Part shown: piece by piece, positions 29,865-30,768 of the stretch
Layout: the number at the start of each line of letters is the position of its first letter
Position numbering within the stretch: the first letter of the stretch is position 1
Origin: Butyricicoccus sp.
GTDB taxonomy: Bacteria > Bacillota > Clostridia > Oscillospirales > Butyricicoccaceae
Length of the DNA stretch: 30,768 nucleotides
Direction of reading: 5' to 3'
Assembly (NCBI GenBank): GCA_020025885.1
Contig: JAHHRJ010000025.1
Span: forward strand, 1 to 30,768
Notes under the pieces: model-generated
What the model saw: the letters and a program-made list of their open reading frames with translations, nothing else
Databases searched by the model: none
What the model was told of the DNA's origin: nothing
Program-made: the position numbers and the translations under genes

Positions 29865-30674
29865 ATGTTTGACCTTTCCGATCGCGACTTTCAACGACTC
29901 ACCAGTTTTATTAAAGGTAAATTTGGTATTGATCTGACGCAAAAGCGTCAGCTCATTACCAGCCGCATGTCTACTACCATTGCTGCACAGGGATATTCGA
30001 ATTTCAGCAGCTATGTTGATCATATTCTAACTGCTGCAACACCAGAAGATATGGAGCTGCTGCTCAACAAGCTGACAACCAATTACACTTACTTCATGCG
30101 TGAGCAGACCCACTATGATTTCTTCCAAAACACCATTCTCCCAGATCTTGTACGCCGCCACCAGCAGGATCGCGTGTTATCCATCTGGTCTGCTGGCTGT
30201 TCTTCCGGAGAAGAGCCTTATAATATCTCCATGATCCTCATGGATTATTTGGGTGCTTCTGCCTCCCAATGGGATACTCGTGTATTGGCAACTGATATCT
30301 CTCAGCGTGTATTGACAGCCGCGCAAAAGGCCACCTACGATTTGCCTCCAGATATTCCATCCACTTGGCGGCAGAAATACTTCACGAAGACCCCCGGAAG
30401 CTCACTCTACACCGTTGCACCCAGCATTCGTAAAAATGTGATCTTCCGCACCTTTAATCTAATGGATCCCATTCAGTTCCGCTTAAAATTCGATGTTATC
30501 TTCTGTCGCAATGTTATGATCTACTTTGATCAGCCGACAAAAGATGCACTGGTACAGCGTTTCTATAACGCGACTGTACCTGGTGGATACCTACTGATTG
30601 GTCATTCAGAAACGATCAATAAGGACAGTAGCCCTTATGAATACTTACATCCTGCCACCTACCGCAAGGCATGA
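29865..30674 (+). CDS. cheR: Chemotaxis glutamate methyltransferase CheR
   Basis: This 269-residue S-adenosylmethionine-dependent methyltransferase adds methyl groups to chemoreceptor glutamates. The N-terminal helical domain is about residues 1-75. The SAM-binding core includes TYFMREQTHYDFF (76-87), IWSAGCSSGEEPYNISMIL (107-125), LATDISQRVL (141-150) and FDVIFCRNVMIYFD (about 206-219). The start at 29865 is supported by GGGAGG 8 bases upstream; a longer in-frame start at 29817 overlaps the cheW end and lacks a ribosome-binding site. It ends before a hairpin and a second copy of the dispersed repeat. Confidence 0.96.
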   Translation: MFDLSDRDFQRLTSFIKGKFGIDLTQKRQLITSRMSTTIAAQGYSNFSSYVDHILTAATPEDMELLLNKLTTNYTYFMREQTHYDFFQNTILPDLVRRHQQDRVLSIWSAGCSSGEEPYNISMILMDYLGASASQWDTRVLATDISQRVLTAAQKATYDLPPDIPSTWRQKYFTKTPGSSLYTVAPSIRKNVIFRTFNLMDPIQFRLKFDVIFCRNVMIYFDQPTKDALVQRFYNATVPGGYLLIGHSETINKDSSPYEYLHPATYRKA

Positions 30675-30681
30675 GCCCCCC

Positions 30682-30714
30682 ATTGCCCGCCGCTTTATGC
30701 ACGGGCAATTTTCA
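30682..30714 (+). terminator. Terminator of the cheA-cheW-cheR cluster
   Basis: ATTGCCCG (30682-30689) and CGGGCAAT (30702-30709) pair with a 12-base loop, followed by TTTTC on the plus strand. The stem starts 8 bases after the cheR stop. Confidence 0.7.
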
Positions 30715-30768
30715 TTAGGGCGTATCTGAAAACAAAGAAATCGACGAATTTTTCGCAGTGAGTGCGTA
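30715..30768. mobile_element. MITE-like inverted-repeat element, copy 2 (cut by the window end)
   Basis: The segment starts TTAGGGCGTATCTGAAAA and matches 10845-10898 at 50 of 54 positions. Only its first 54 bases are in the window. Compared with the right end of copy 1, its terminal repeat is 16 of 18 matched in reverse complement, closer to a symmetrical ancestor than copy 1 itself. Confidence 0.7.

Overview
The window looks like a chromosomal segment of a motile Clostridia-type Firmicute. The evidence is purine-rich Shine-Dalgarno sequences before most genes, tight translational coupling (ATGA overlaps), an ECF sigma/zinc-finger anti-sigma pair, an SLH-anchored surface protein, a FlhB-C-like/FliK-like/PilZ cluster and a cheA-cheW-cheR cluster. 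Base composition is close to balanced. No tRNA, rRNA or CRISPR array was seen. The species cannot be named from the sequence alone.

Layout. (1) Bases 1-93 are the right end of an IS200/IS605-type (TnpB-family) element, including the hairpin that ends TnpB guide RNAs. It is followed by a THEP1-like P-loop NTPase (100-723, +) and two terminator hairpins. (2) Bases 852-8329 (-) form one efflux operon read in the order TolC-like protein, membrane-fusion lipoprotein, RND pump, TetR repressor, APH-family kinase. It has a near-consensus promoter at 8397-8426 and a perfect 20-bp palindrome at 8366-8385, so the TetR protein very probably represses its own operon. (3) A LacI-type regulator (8493-9515, -) diverges from a myo-inositol 2-dehydrogenase-like gene (9812-10837, +), with a near-perfect operator-like palindrome in the iolG leader. 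(4) A small inverted-repeat-ended element (10845-11011) follows iolG. A second copy begins at 30715 and runs off the window. (5) Bases 11132-12996 (-) hold an ECF sigma factor, its zinc-finger membrane anti-sigma factor and a YfjL-like membrane-anchored protein. (6) A lone lipoprotein gene (13133-13597, -) comes next. (7) Bases 13687-15910 (-) hold the housekeeping operon tsaE-tsaB-rpiB-upp, with a strong promoter at 16105-16133 and a leader of nearly 190 nt containing a perfect hairpin.

(8) Bases 16190-16311 hold the wreck of a diguanylate cyclase gene: an intact ribosome-binding site and start, then an out-of-frame GGDEF motif. (9) From 16467 to 27054 (-) lies a motility/envelope block: FliK-like, FlhB-C-like, PilZ, a 1770-residue SLH surface protein, a dCache chemoreceptor and a lytic transglycosylase. 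(10) From 27208 to 30674 (+) lies cheA-cheW-cheR. The two motility groups diverge from a short spacer that carries sigma-D-like promoter motifs.

The most interesting points are the following. A TolC-like protein apparently lacks the second outer-membrane beta-hairpin, yet it sits in a complete tripartite RND operon that also encodes a kinase-fold antibiotic-phosphotransferase-like enzyme. A giant SLH protein is embedded in a flagellar/c-di-GMP gene string next to a dead GGDEF gene. A MITE-like repeat has inserted after plus-strand genes. The window starts at a TnpB-type element end whose flanking bases would be the RNA guide.
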